From NCBI GenBank assembly GCA_002238805.1, contig MPNB01000026.1:1-43159 (forward strand): a stretch of 43,159 nt of DNA, written 5' to 3'. The notes under the pieces were generated by a model that ran no database searches, was not told where the DNA came from, and saw only the letters and a list, made by a program, of their open reading frames with translations. A program made the translations under genes and the position numbers. Each line of letters starts with the position of its first letter. Positions within the stretch are counted from its first letter, which is position 1. The stretch is from Rhodothermaceae bacterium bin80 (GTDB lineage: Bacteria > Bacteroidota > Rhodothermia > Rhodothermales > Bin80). Shown here piece after piece: positions 16,230-25,252 of this stretch.

Positions 16230-17034
16230 GGCAGAGAAACCTGCACGGAGTGCGCGCCGTGTGTTTCTTCACAAAATTCTGTTTGAGTCCGGAACTTCAC
16301 TGGGAAGGGGGAGCGACATCGTTCTTTTTGTTCTCATAGTGGCAAGCGTAGTAGCCGTCATGCTCGAGAGCATTGATACGGTACAGGCTCGTTACCGGGA
16401 TTCGCTGATCGGCCTCGAGTGGATGTTCACGGTAATCTTCACAGTGGAGTACGTGCTTCGACTATACAGCTCCAAGAACCCCGGAGGGTACGCTCGCAGT
16501 TTCTTCGGTGTAGTTGATCTGATTGCGGTGATCCCGACCTATTTAAGCCTCTTTCTGCCCGGCGCACAAGCGTTGATCGTGATTCGGGTTTTGCGCTTGA
16601 TGCGTGTCTTTCGGGTACTGAAACTGGTTCACTACAGTAGAGCCGGAATCTATTTGCTTTATCTCCTTCAGGACAGCTGGCAGCGAATATGGGTCTTTGT
16701 GCTAGCACTGGCTCTTCTGGTAACTACCATTGGTGCCGTGCTTTATTTGGTTGAGGGCCCGGAGAATGGTTTTACCAGCATTCCTCTAAGTATGTATTGG
16801 GCAGTGGTTACATTAACGACCGTCGGATATGGGGATATCTCCCCGCAAACACCTCTGGGAAAGTTTTTTGCAGCTTTGGTAATGATTATAGGTTACGCGA
16901 TCATCGTCATGTCGATCAGCATGGCTGGTCGACATTTTAAGCGAACAACGCCGTGCGTGCGTTGCAAGGAAACGAAACTGGAGAAAAGCGCAGCTTTTTG
17001 CAAGTACTGCGGACACAAATTCCACCAGCACTAA
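16210..17034 (+). CDS. Voltage-gated potassium channel with C-terminal zinc ribbon
   Basis: A 274-residue six-helix channel. S1 is about 36-54, S2 about 69-86, S3 about 100-115, and S4 carries evenly spaced arginines (IRVLRLMRVFRVLKLV, 125-140). The pore has the potassium selectivity filter TTVGYGD at 203-209, followed by S6 (218-240). The cytosolic tail adds a zinc ribbon with cysteines at 249, 252, 264 and 267 (CVRC and CKYCGHKFH), which is not part of the standard KvAP/Kch architecture. Translation starts at GTG 16210 inside the NUDIX gene. Its TAA overlaps the stop of the convergent lysC-lysA gene. The ribbon may mediate assembly or metal/redox sensing (inference). Confidence 0.9.
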   Translation: MEEQENRAEKPARSARRVFLHKILFESGTSLGRGSDIVLFVLIVASVVAVMLESIDTVQARYRDSLIGLEWMFTVIFTVEYVLRLYSSKNPGGYARSFFGVVDLIAVIPTYLSLFLPGAQALIVIRVLRLMRVFRVLKLVHYSRAGIYLLYLLQDSWQRIWVFVLALALLVTTIGAVLYLVEGPENGFTSIPLSMYWAVVTLTTVGYGDISPQTPLGKFFAALVMIIGYAIIVMSISMAGRHFKRTTPCVRCKETKLEKSAAFCKYCGHKFHQH

Positions 17035-19592
17035 AGAACCACTTCTGTCGCAGGCTTGCGCATATTGTAGCTGGATGACATCACCCGGCCGTAGGCACCT
17101 GCCATAGCGATGAGCAGAACATCTCCTTCGACGGTTTCGGGGAGCCTGCGGGAGCGTCCGATAATATCGCCGGTTTCGCATATGGGACCAACAATGTCAG
17201 CCGTGATGGTTGAGGGCGCGTCCAGTCGCGTTAAGTTAACTATCCGGTGATAGGACCCATAAAGTGCGGGTCTGATCAGCGAATTCATACCCGTATTCAC
17301 GCCCACATAATACGTAGGACCTTTTCGTTTGACCTGTGTGACGTGAGCCAGAAGCACCCCGGTCTCTGCAACGAGGTATCTACCTGGTTCCACCCAGAGT
17401 TCGAATTGCGGATAGGTTTCCCGGAATCGTAGCAGACTTTCCTCCAAGGTGGCAAGGTCAAGCGGTATGGCTCCCGGTTTTTCCGGCACACCGAAGCCCC
17501 CACCCACATTTAAGTATGTAACTGCAGGGAATGTCTCTGCGAGCGAAGCCAGCGCGTATGCGGTGGTACTCCAAGTATTCGGTTTTAGAATGCCGCTGCC
17601 GATGTGTGCGTGCAGACCCACAACCTGGATGTTATGCGCTTCTGTAATCCGACGGGCGGCTGGCAGACTGTCCGGCGTGATTCCAAATTTCGAGGTATAT
17701 CCAGCAGTACGTACATGCCTGTGATGTCCACGACCATGCCCAGGATCAATGCGCAGCGTGACAGCACGGTGCGCAAAGACATCGGGCCAAAGCTCCAAGG
17801 CACGTACGTTGCCCACTGTCACATGGCCTGCGAGCTCGTAGCCCAGAACAAATTCTTCCTTTGCTACAAAGTTGGGCGTGAACAGGATGCGGTCGGGGTT
17901 GATGTCAGGGAAGAGCTTCCGAACATAATGAAGTTCGCCAGGCGATACGCACTCGAAGCCGATCCCGCGCTCATATATGGTCTGTAGTACCTGTGGATTC
18001 CAACAGGCTTTCATCGCATAGAAGCAGCGATCAGCACTTTTAAGCGTCTGGATACGGGTTATCGTGTTGTGCAAGTTGGCCAAGTTATAAGCGTAGCATG
18101 GCGCGGATGTAGATGCTGTTTCGAGCAATTGAGTGCGCAGGGTTTTCCACCAGGGCGTAGCGATGGCAGGATCTGGGGTTTCAAATAACTCACGATGAGT
18201 GGAACCAAAAAGCTGATCCGGGCCAATCTGGCCAAAAATTTGGCTGTGCAGCTTGTTCGTCAGACGTTGCGCGTGCACATTGTCTACCACAAAAGTGAAG
18301 TTCAGATCGCTGGCGGCCTGCGTTACCAAGTACAGTTTTTGTTCATCCAAGACCTCAAGCGCAGGCCCAAGTTCGTGCAGCACGCTCCGGATGTTTCGCC
18401 CCACCAGACTAACTGCGGCGCATCCACTGATACGTTTTGCCCGGCAAAAGCTGTTCAGATCGTCAAGGAGTGCATCAATAGTGGATTCTTCAAGCGGCAA
18501 TCCATATACCGGATCGATCGAAATAGTAACATTAGTTTCCGAGGTCGCTACCATTCCTATGGAAAGGCTCTGCCGTTCAAATGCACTGCATACCTTCGCT
18601 AGAAATCCTACCGAATGCCACATGCGCGGTGTTTCGACCGCGATCAGAGTCAGATCTGTGCGCGCAGCAATTGCTTTCACCTGCGCACCGTAACTCTGGA
18701 GGCCTGCACCAATCACAGTTCCTTCAAGATCAGGGTTGGCTGTTGAGCGAACGTGGAGAGGAATTTTCTGTGCGCGTAGCGGGTCGATGCAGCGTGGATG
18801 CAGCACCTCGGCGCCAGAGCTAGCCAATTCTTGAGCTTCGTCGTACTCGAGTTGCTTAAGTAGACGTGCACCGGGCACATGACCTGGATTGGCGGTAAAC
18901 ATTCCGGGCACATCGGTCCAAATTTCCAGACGCACGGCCTGAAGTTTACTTGCAAGATAGGAAGCTGACGTGTCTGACCCTCCCCAACCCAGCAGCACTG
19001 TTCTGCCGCGGGTGTCACTGGCAATGAAACCCTGCGTTATGAAAATATCTGCATCAATCTGTTGAAGTTCGGGATCGGCTGCGTGGTCGCATTGTGCCGA
19101 AAGGAACTCTTCGTGCGGCAAAATGCGTGCGATGGTTTCCGACTTTAGGATTTTGCGTGCATCCACCCAGTCTGTACGAACCCCCTGAGCATTGAGGAAT
19201 GCACTGCCGAGCGTTGTAGTCATGAGTTCGCCCATGGACAGAATTCGTGCGCGCAGTGCCGGTCCGACATCACGAGTAAGTGAGATTCCGTAAGCAAGGC
19301 GTTCGAGTTCCTGGAGAAACTCATTCAGCAGTACCCGACCATCTACTCCGAGTTCTTCGGCAAGTGCGAAGTGCCGATCACGGATAACCTCTAGTGTTCT
19401 TTCATGGCTACCCCGCAATGCCGTCTCAACGAGCTTTTCGAGGGTTCTAGATATCCCAGAGACAGCTGAACACACCAGACATACTCGTTCGTTACCTGTT
19501 CTGCGTGTATGGACGATGCTGGCGATCGTGTCCCAGCATTTTCGCGAAGAGAGGCTCGTTCCACCGAATTTTAGTACTACCCAGGGAGCCAC
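17031..19592 (-). CDS. lysAC: Bifunctional aspartate kinase / diaminopimelate decarboxylase (LysC-LysA fusion)
   Basis: An 853-residue fusion joining the first and last steps of lysine synthesis. Residues about 1-300 are aspartate kinase, with KFGGTSL at 8-14 and GWGGSDTSASYLASKL; about 310-465 are ACT-like regulatory repeats; about 480-853 are PLP-dependent diaminopimelate decarboxylase, with the PLP lysine at 528 in FYAMKACWNP, the glycine loop NVGGGFGVP near 695-703, and the catalytic cysteine motif CETGDI near 805. All hallmark residues are present. Fusions of this order are known in some bacteria (for example Xanthomonadaceae). It is transcribed alone and converges on the channel gene with overlapping stops. 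Lysine feedback through the ACT region is expected from the family. Confidence 0.95.
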   Translation of the reverse strand: MAPWVVLKFGGTSLSSRKCWDTIASIVHTRRTGNERVCLVCSAVSGISRTLEKLVETALRGSHERTLEVIRDRHFALAEELGVDGRVLLNEFLQELERLAYGISLTRDVGPALRARILSMGELMTTTLGSAFLNAQGVRTDWVDARKILKSETIARILPHEEFLSAQCDHAADPELQQIDADIFITQGFIASDTRGRTVLLGWGGSDTSASYLASKLQAVRLEIWTDVPGMFTANPGHVPGARLLKQLEYDEAQELASSGAEVLHPRCIDPLRAQKIPLHVRSTANPDLEGTVIGAGLQSYGAQVKAIAARTDLTLIAVETPRMWHSVGFLAKVCSAFERQSLSIGMVATSETNVTISIDPVYGLPLEESTIDALLDDLNSFCRAKRISGCAAVSLVGRNIRSVLHELGPALEVLDEQKLYLVTQAASDLNFTFVVDNVHAQRLTNKLHSQIFGQIGPDQLFGSTHRELFETPDPAIATPWWKTLRTQLLETASTSAPCYAYNLANLHNTITRIQTLKSADRCFYAMKACWNPQVLQTIYERGIGFECVSPGELHYVRKLFPDINPDRILFTPNFVAKEEFVLGYELAGHVTVGNVRALELWPDVFAHRAVTLRIDPGHGRGHHRHVRTAGYTSKFGITPDSLPAARRITEAHNIQVVGLHAHIGSGILKPNTWSTTAYALASLAETFPAVTYLNVGGGFGVPEKPGAIPLDLATLEESLLRFRETYPQFELWVEPGRYLVAETGVLLAHVTQVKRKGPTYYVGVNTGMNSLIRPALYGSYHRIVNLTRLDAPSTITADIVGPICETGDIIGRSRRLPETVEGDVLLIAMAGAYGRVMSSSYNMRKPATEVVL

Positions 19593-20162
19593 GACCGTTC
19601 GTCCGGTTTACTGAATAAGACACACATAATCAATGCGGTTAGTTTAGCGTCTGCGGCAAGGCAATATCATCGAATGTCATGAGGCACACATTTTCACTGA
19701 TCTATTCTATGTCGCCGGCTGCTTCCAGACCTGTTGAACGTCCGGCGCCTCGAACTGTGCAATTACAGATCACGAAGTTGAATGTTCGGTTCCAATCGGA
19801 AGTCGGTATCGGCGCGGTTTGCTGGATAAACTGAACCGCCAAAACAGGTTCGATCACTCGAAGACCACGATTTAATGGTTAACTTGGGAGTGCTTGCGAA
19901 ATTCACCAGCACTTTTGTATATAAGCACCCAAAAGTGGCCTGTGTGCGTCCGGTATCGTGATGGATTCTTTGTCCAAGTCCCAAAAAGAACCTGTGCGGG
20001 GTCGATGGCGCCGGTTTACAATAACGGCCGTTCTTTGAACCGCTGCACAGCTGCGAAATCCGTTCGGCTGTTCGGCGCATTGCGCGATGCTAATGCGGTC
20101 CTTGCCATTTCCAATGACGGGACAAACTCCTTGGAGCAAAGTCAGGCTGGCACGCCCAAGCT
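19593..20162. other. Intergenic region without a recognisable gene
   Basis: The first 100 bp upstream of 19592 should hold the lysC-lysA promoter, though no clear boxes were recognised. Between about 19760 and 20200 several overlapping frames on both strands reach 60-105 codons, but none resembles a known protein and their residue make-up (many Arg, Ser, Cys) is that of noncoding DNA. Possibly decayed accessory sequence. Confidence 0.4.
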
Positions 20163-21308
20163 TTATGGGTTTCTCCCGGGCGGAAGAGATCTACACCGAT
20201 GAACCTCAATCGACTCGACACCAAGTCCGTCAGTTACTTTCAGTACCAAGTGATCGGGAATCACGGACATGAGGGCTTGGCCTGGCGCTAAGGAAACCCG
20301 GTTGGCACGTGTCCCTTGCATATCCACGACGTCCCAAACCTGATCCCACCCGTCCGGTGTCCGGCGCACCCACAAGAGATCGTCCAGACCTCCTAGGAGC
20401 GCAAACATAAGTGGGTGGTATCTGGGAAAATCAACAGTTCGCCGTGCCTTTTCTCTCAGGGGCTCGAAAACCTGCTGCCCGAACATTTCCTGCGGAATTT
20501 CGTTCTCAAGCCAGTAATCCTTGTCCTCCGCAGTGACCTCAAAACGGTCCTCAAGCGCCAGCGATATTACAGATTTCAGGACGCCGTCGAATCCCAATAT
20601 CTGGATGTCCGAATCCGATCCCTGCCAAAACGCGACGCCACCGGATATGGGAGTCCATTTTGGGTTCGGCGAGTACGGAGGCGAAAGGGTAAGGCCCGGC
20701 GCTCCCTCTGCCGTGAGACGCAAGGTCGCCGTGCGTCCGGGGTAAACGATCACCGTGTCCTGGTGAACTAGATCTTCGGTGGCGCTAGCCCCGAACGGTT
20801 GCGCGATGATGCTCCTTTCATTGCCCATGGGCACGGACAACCCGAACAAAACCGTGTCGCCCCGAGCCCGATGGATCCGGTGAGGGAACATGGGAGGCAT
20901 TCCGAATTCCCGGAGCGCTACGGTGCGCACCAAATCGCCCGTGACCTCGAATATGGACAACCTTCCCTGATTGCCATCAAGCACAAAGAGATGGTCGCCG
21001 ACCAGCGTAATCCCGGAAGATGACTGGAATTCGCCGGGACCTTCGCCGTCTTGGCCCCAGCTCTGCAGGTGGGTTCCGTCGGTTAGATCGAAGCGATGAA
21101 TTCTCGGAGAGGTCTGGGTAAGCACGAACAGATGAGTAGAATCAGCACTTACCGCTCGCACATTATGCCAAAGAAGGTCATCTCCGTCAAGGCGGTAAAG
21201 CGAGTCACGATCAACGCAGGTCTGCTGCGCTTCCACCGTGAGAGCAGGTATCACAAACATTGCCGTAACCAGAACGACACAGCGCCCATATGTCCAGGTC
21301 GGAATCAT
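20163..21308 (-). CDS. Secreted 6-bladed beta-propeller protein (GPGEF type), third copy type
   Basis: A 381-residue secreted propeller. The N-terminus (MIPTWTYGRCVVLVTAMFVI then PALTVEAQQ) is a signal peptidase I type signal with no lipobox cysteine. Blade motifs follow: HLFVLTQTSPRIHRFDLTDG, SWGQDGEGPGEF, HLFVLDGNQGRLSIFEVTGD and later ILGFDGVLKSVISL. The GPGEF landmark and length place it with the other propellers of this window, but sequence similarity outside the motif is low and it is markedly GC-richer than the 9302-10330 gene. It stands alone between a 570-bp gap and a transposase remnant. Function unknown. Confidence 0.75.
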   Translation of the reverse strand: MIPTWTYGRCVVLVTAMFVIPALTVEAQQTCVDRDSLYRLDGDDLLWHNVRAVSADSTHLFVLTQTSPRIHRFDLTDGTHLQSWGQDGEGPGEFQSSSGITLVGDHLFVLDGNQGRLSIFEVTGDLVRTVALREFGMPPMFPHRIHRARGDTVLFGLSVPMGNERSIIAQPFGASATEDLVHQDTVIVYPGRTATLRLTAEGAPGLTLSPPYSPNPKWTPISGGVAFWQGSDSDIQILGFDGVLKSVISLALEDRFEVTAEDKDYWLENEIPQEMFGQQVFEPLREKARRTVDFPRYHPLMFALLGGLDDLLWVRRTPDGWDQVWDVVDMQGTRANRVSLAPGQALMSVIPDHLVLKVTDGLGVESIEVHRCRSLPPGRNP

Positions 21309-21488
21309 CTTTCTTGGTTTACTGGTTTGTGAGCCTCTCGCACAGTATACATAACCAGTGGGACATTAGCTCGTTTCGGGAATGCGGGAGTTTTGTGTTT
21401 GCAAGTGTCTCTGGGGTCGTAGATTGGGGCGGGCCTCCAAACGAATCTGTAGCTCTTCGGAGCGGAGGACATCTTTGCTTAGGCAACT

Positions 21489-22608
21489 ATCACGCTACTG
21501 GAATCGATTCAGCGCTCGCTGTTTCCGGCCCTCGAGGACGAATTCGGACCGCTCACCGAGTTCCAGCAGCGCTTGGTGACGCTCTTTGATTTGATCGACC
21601 TCGAGGCGCTGTTCCCGAAGCCCAGATACGCCCCGGTCGGCCGCCGCGGGCGGATCGCGCGGCGTTGGCGCGGGCCTTTCTGGCGAAGGCTGTACTCAAT
21701 CTGCCTACCACGCGGGCGCTTGTGGATCGGCTGCAGTCGAATCCGACGTTGCGCCGTCTGTGTGGCTGGGCCTAGGCCGACCTGGTCCCCACGGAGTCCA
21801 TGTTCTCCTGCGCGTTTGAGGAATTCGCGGAGACGGATCTTCCGGGCCAGCTGCACGCGGCCTTGGCCCAGGAAACACTGGCCGGGCATTTGGCGGGACA
21901 TGTATCCCGGGACTCGACCGCGATTTCGGCGCGTGAGCGCCCGGCCAAATCCGGCCCGAAGAAGAAAAAGAAGAAGGCCAAGCGTTCGCCGAAGAGTAAA
22001 AACGGCCCAAGGCCTTGACGCGGCTGCAACGGCAACAGAACATGACGCTGGCCGAATTGCCGAATGCGTGCACGGTTGGCACAAAATGTAATGCGAAGGG
22101 GCACCAGCAAAGCTGGGTCGGCTACAAGTTGCCCCTCGACGTGATTGATGGCGGCCTTCCGGTCAGCGCAGTATTGACCTCGGCACCGGTGCGTGACAGT
22201 CAGGTCGCGATTCCGCTGGCAATCATGACGGCCGCACGGGTCGACAGTCTGTACGATCTGATGGACAGCGCGTACGATGCGAAAAGAGATCCGGACGCAT
22301 AGCCGGTTGCTGGGCCACGTGCCCATCATTGATCGCAACCCGCGTCGTGACCAAACGCTGAAGCGCGAACGGCGGGCACAACGGTGTATCGATCATCTGC
22401 CCCCGGAGCGGGCGTGATATCGGGAGCGCTCGAATGTAGAGCGGATCAACGGGCGGCTCAAGGACGAGTTTGGCGGACGGCAGGTGCGGGTGCGCGGGCC
22501 CAAGAAGGTCTACTGCCACATGATGTTCGGGGTGGTGGTGTTGATGATAGATCAATTGATACGCTTCGCCACCAGAGCGTATCAACGCGGGCCGATTTGC
22601 TGTAGTTG
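21489..22608 (+). pseudogene. Decayed DDE transposase (IS5/IS1182-like)
   Basis: Successive frames together rebuild one transposase. LFPALEDEFGPLTEFQQRLV is followed, after a frame change near 21650, by ARAFLAKAVLNLPTTRALVD to LRRLCGWA-stop at 21774. Then come FSCAFEEFAETDLPGQLHAA, SRDSTAI, a Lys-rich linker (GPKKKKKKAKRSPKS) and a stop near 22018. The next frame gives TLAELPNACTVGTKCNAKGH, YDLMDSAYDA and a stop at 22302, then GHVPIIDRNPRRD, a TGA near 22418, and ERINGRLKDEFGGRQVRVRG. At least three frame changes and several stops make it nonfunctional. Family assignment rests on remembered conserved words. Confidence 0.85.
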
Positions 22609-23307
22609 TGACGGCCGCAGATTTGCGGTGCGGAAGAGGTGGGGCTGGTCTATGCCGTCTTGATGAAGCTCTCAACCAAATGTGGTAGTATCTACCATAG
22701 ACGAGGTGTTTGCAGACCATTGAAGTGCCAAGACCGCTCGCCAGGCACAGATCTCCACCCGCCTGAATTGCACCTAAACACCAATTTTGCAACAGCCTCC
22801 TTGGTTTCGAATAAATCGAGGTTATTGGAATACCCACAACAATTCATTGATCGTTCAAACGATACATATCAAAATCTGAACATATTTCTTCCGACGGGAA
22901 TCATAACTAAGACTGTAACTAAATTGTATGGTAATGCTTGGATCCATTTCGCGGGTCTTAGGGATCGTTAACCCGAACGCACCTCGCCGTGCAGTTGCCC
23001 CATTCCGACCGTAGAGTTTCTTCTCGCTAACGACAATAGTAGACCGCCAAATTCATCTGATCCTCGAGAGGACTGCTCTATCATGAAGGCATTCTCCCAG
23101 GTGATGTGATTCCAGCAATTTCCCAATCCTGTTGCCCCGCCTCCCAGCACATACCGGCTGACAGGCCATGTGGACGCCCCAGCAGCCAGCAAACGCATCC
23201 GTTGACTCTTGTATTTGAAATCCATGCTTTATGGAACCATGTGCGATAGCCAAACTGGCAGGTCAAGAGTTCCAAGGGATCACAGTCATGTTGTTAATAG
23301 CCCTCAG
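22609..23307. other. Intergenic region after the transposase remnant
   Basis: Holds no gene I can support. A plus-strand frame at 22639-22971 and minus-strand frames at 22968-23275 overlap, lack recognisable motifs and have no ribosome binding sites. Probably the flank of the dead insertion sequence plus the 3' region of the sulfatase gene. Confidence 0.4.
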
Positions 23308-24615
23308 TTAATCTTCGGATGTAGTTTGGGGCAGTGACGGCATACGGTCCAGAACATCCTGCAACCTACTCTTCGCCAGACGGGCACGCTCATCCAACGT
23401 GGTATCCTCTAGGGCTTGTAATTCGTCGGGGTCCTCGGACCAGTTGACAAACTTGCCACTTCCGTAAAGTTTCCAGGTGTGGTCCTGAGCCCATCGCGCG
23501 GGCGTAAATTGCCCCCACCGTGGATCGTAATGACAATATACCCAGTCGCGCGTGGTATCGACCTGTCCGGTCAGCTGACCATAAAAGCTCAGTCCATCTG
23601 AAGTGAAATCATCCGGGACGGTACTGCCCGCCGTTTCCAACATGGTCGGCAGAAAATCCGTAAAGTCCACCAGCGCATCACTGATTGTGCCCGGTTCAAT
23701 AGTACCGGGCCAATATGCGATTAGTGGTACACGAGTCCCGGCTGCTACAGGAAAGGCTTTCCTGCCTCGAATTAGACCAGTTTCATGCTGCGAGAGCACG
23801 CTCCTATGCGTTCCATTGTCCGTCGTGAACAGCACCAGTGTTTGACGGTCAAGCCCCAGCTCACGCAACTTGCCTGTTATGCGGCCAACCAGTTTGTCCA
23901 CATAGTTTACCATTGAGGCAAAGTACCCGGAATTGCTACGTGCCGTGGCAATATCAAGGCTATCAAAATCAGGATGGCTTGGCGGTGGCAAAAACGGATC
24001 GTGCGGTAAGGCCATTGGGAAGTACAAGAGGAACGGCTCGTTCTGATACCGCTCAAAAAAATCTTCAATGTAATCGGTATACAGATCCGGGCCATAAGCG
24101 TTGGGGAATACTTCGGGCATATGTCCGGCGTAATGTACCGTGGGTGATTTGTAACGACTGCCGCGCTCTATGTACTGCCAAAGTGCAAATTCTTCGAAGC
24201 CCGCTTCCTCTGGGGTCGAGCCACCGCGTCCTGCCAGCTCCCGCTGCCGTGCATTACCATACAGCTGCCACTTGCCTGCAACCGCTGTTTTGTAACCGAC
24301 GTCTTGCAACAGATGGGCAAACGTTCGCTCAGCCGGGTTGAGTAGACCAAATCCAATATAATTGCGGAAGTTATACTTGGCGGACATCAGCTGCACTCTG
24401 GTAGGTGTGCACAGGGGCGTGGAGAAAGCTTGGGTAAAGCGCATGCCACGTTGGGCGAGCGAATCCAAATGTGGCGTATCGTAGCTTAAACCACCATTAA
24501 CACCCAGTGTCTCGTAGCCCATATCGTCTGCCATTATTAGTACGATATTGGGTGGAGGCTCAGTCGCACAGGCAGAAATGAGTAACAGCAAAGACAGTAG
24601 ACGAATTACCATCAT
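23308..24615 (-). CDS. Sulfatase lipoprotein (type I, formylglycine-dependent)
   Basis: A sulfatase of 435 residues from ATG 24615; the frame is open up to 24792, but only this start gives a lipoprotein signal (MMVIRLLSLLLLISACATEP, lipobox ISAC). The metal-binding start NIVLIMADDMGYETLG is followed by the active-site motif CTPTR (Cys 69), which a formylglycine-generating enzyme would convert; no such gene lies in the window. Other family motifs include GKWQLYGNA, LYFPMALPHDPF and FTTDNGTH. It hydrolyses sulfate esters, probably of sulfated polysaccharides, outside the inner membrane; the exact substrate is unknown. It is divergent, by 82 bp, from the outer-membrane gene at 24698, so shared regulation with that locus is plausible. 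Confidence 0.92.
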   Translation of the reverse strand: MMVIRLLSLLLLISACATEPPPNIVLIMADDMGYETLGVNGGLSYDTPHLDSLAQRGMRFTQAFSTPLCTPTRVQLMSAKYNFRNYIGFGLLNPAERTFAHLLQDVGYKTAVAGKWQLYGNARQRELAGRGGSTPEEAGFEEFALWQYIERGSRYKSPTVHYAGHMPEVFPNAYGPDLYTDYIEDFFERYQNEPFLLYFPMALPHDPFLPPPSHPDFDSLDIATARSNSGYFASMVNYVDKLVGRITGKLRELGLDRQTLVLFTTDNGTHRSVLSQHETGLIRGRKAFPVAAGTRVPLIAYWPGTIEPGTISDALVDFTDFLPTMLETAGSTVPDDFTSDGLSFYGQLTGQVDTTRDWVYCHYDPRWGQFTPARWAQDHTWKLYGSGKFVNWSEDPDELQALEDTTLDERARLAKSRLQDVLDRMPSLPQTTSED

Positions 24616-24697
24616 AGGACGACATAGATGCCAATACTCAAACCAAGGGCCCTTCACCACATTTGGTGGAGAGCCAGCTAAATATAACCATTCCAAA

Positions 24698-25177
24698 GTG
24701 GTTTTCTGCAAAGGAGTGCTTGTCGGCCTACTGTGTGTTATTATTGCGGTCATGGCCTGTTTCGTACGACCCTCGTATGCCCAGTCGGACATTGGTGTAG
24801 GGCTCGTATTCGCGGCACCGCATGCCGGGGGATTAAGTGTGCGCTATAAGACCATTCAGGTCCTCGTCCCTGGAATTCGTAGCGACAATGGTGATCTGCA
24901 TGTTGATGTAGCCGTTCGGTATAACCATTCTGTTCGTGATTGGAAGAGAGTGAGGTTCAAAGTCTTTGGCCAAGTTGGTAGGCTTGGCATTAGGGCAGAG
25001 TCAGGTTTAACATCGAGGTATCGTTTTACAGGTGGTGGCAGTGCTGAACTTCGAATCGTTGGAAAGTCTTCTCGCAAGGGATTGTTTCTGACCTTGGACA
25101 TCGGATTATCTGTGGATCATTTAGGCAACCTCGGTTATGCCCCGGCACGGGGAGTGGGGATCCACGTCTTTTTCTGA
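24698..25177 (+). CDS. Small outer-membrane-type protein of unknown function
   Basis: About 159 residues if started at GTG 24698; GTG 24716 and ATG 24752 are alternatives and no clear ribosome binding site settles it. A signal peptide is evident (GVLVGLLCVIIAVMACFVRP then SYAQSD). The mature part alternates polar and hydrophobic residues (VRFKVFGQVGRLGIRAESGL) and ends GVGIHVFF with a terminal aromatic, as outer-membrane beta barrels do. No family recognised. It precedes the TonB receptor gene by 75 bp on the same strand, so it may belong to the same uptake locus. Confidence 0.6.
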   Translation: MVFCKGVLVGLLCVIIAVMACFVRPSYAQSDIGVGLVFAAPHAGGLSVRYKTIQVLVPGIRSDNGDLHVDVAVRYNHSVRDWKRVRFKVFGQVGRLGIRAESGLTSRYRFTGGGSAELRIVGKSSRKGLFLTLDIGLSVDHLGNLGYAPARGVGIHVFF

Positions 25178-25252
25178 TTTCTTGCCGAGAAAATACGAAC
25201 GGCATAGTTTCGAACGTTCCCCCATGAGCGTTCACTTCTTTTTGGGAAAAGA

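Noticed and set aside
21509..22338. Long minus-strand frames (191 and 188 codons) over the transposase remnant
   Set aside because: They are antisense shadows; the plus strand reassembles into a recognisable transposase across its frames.
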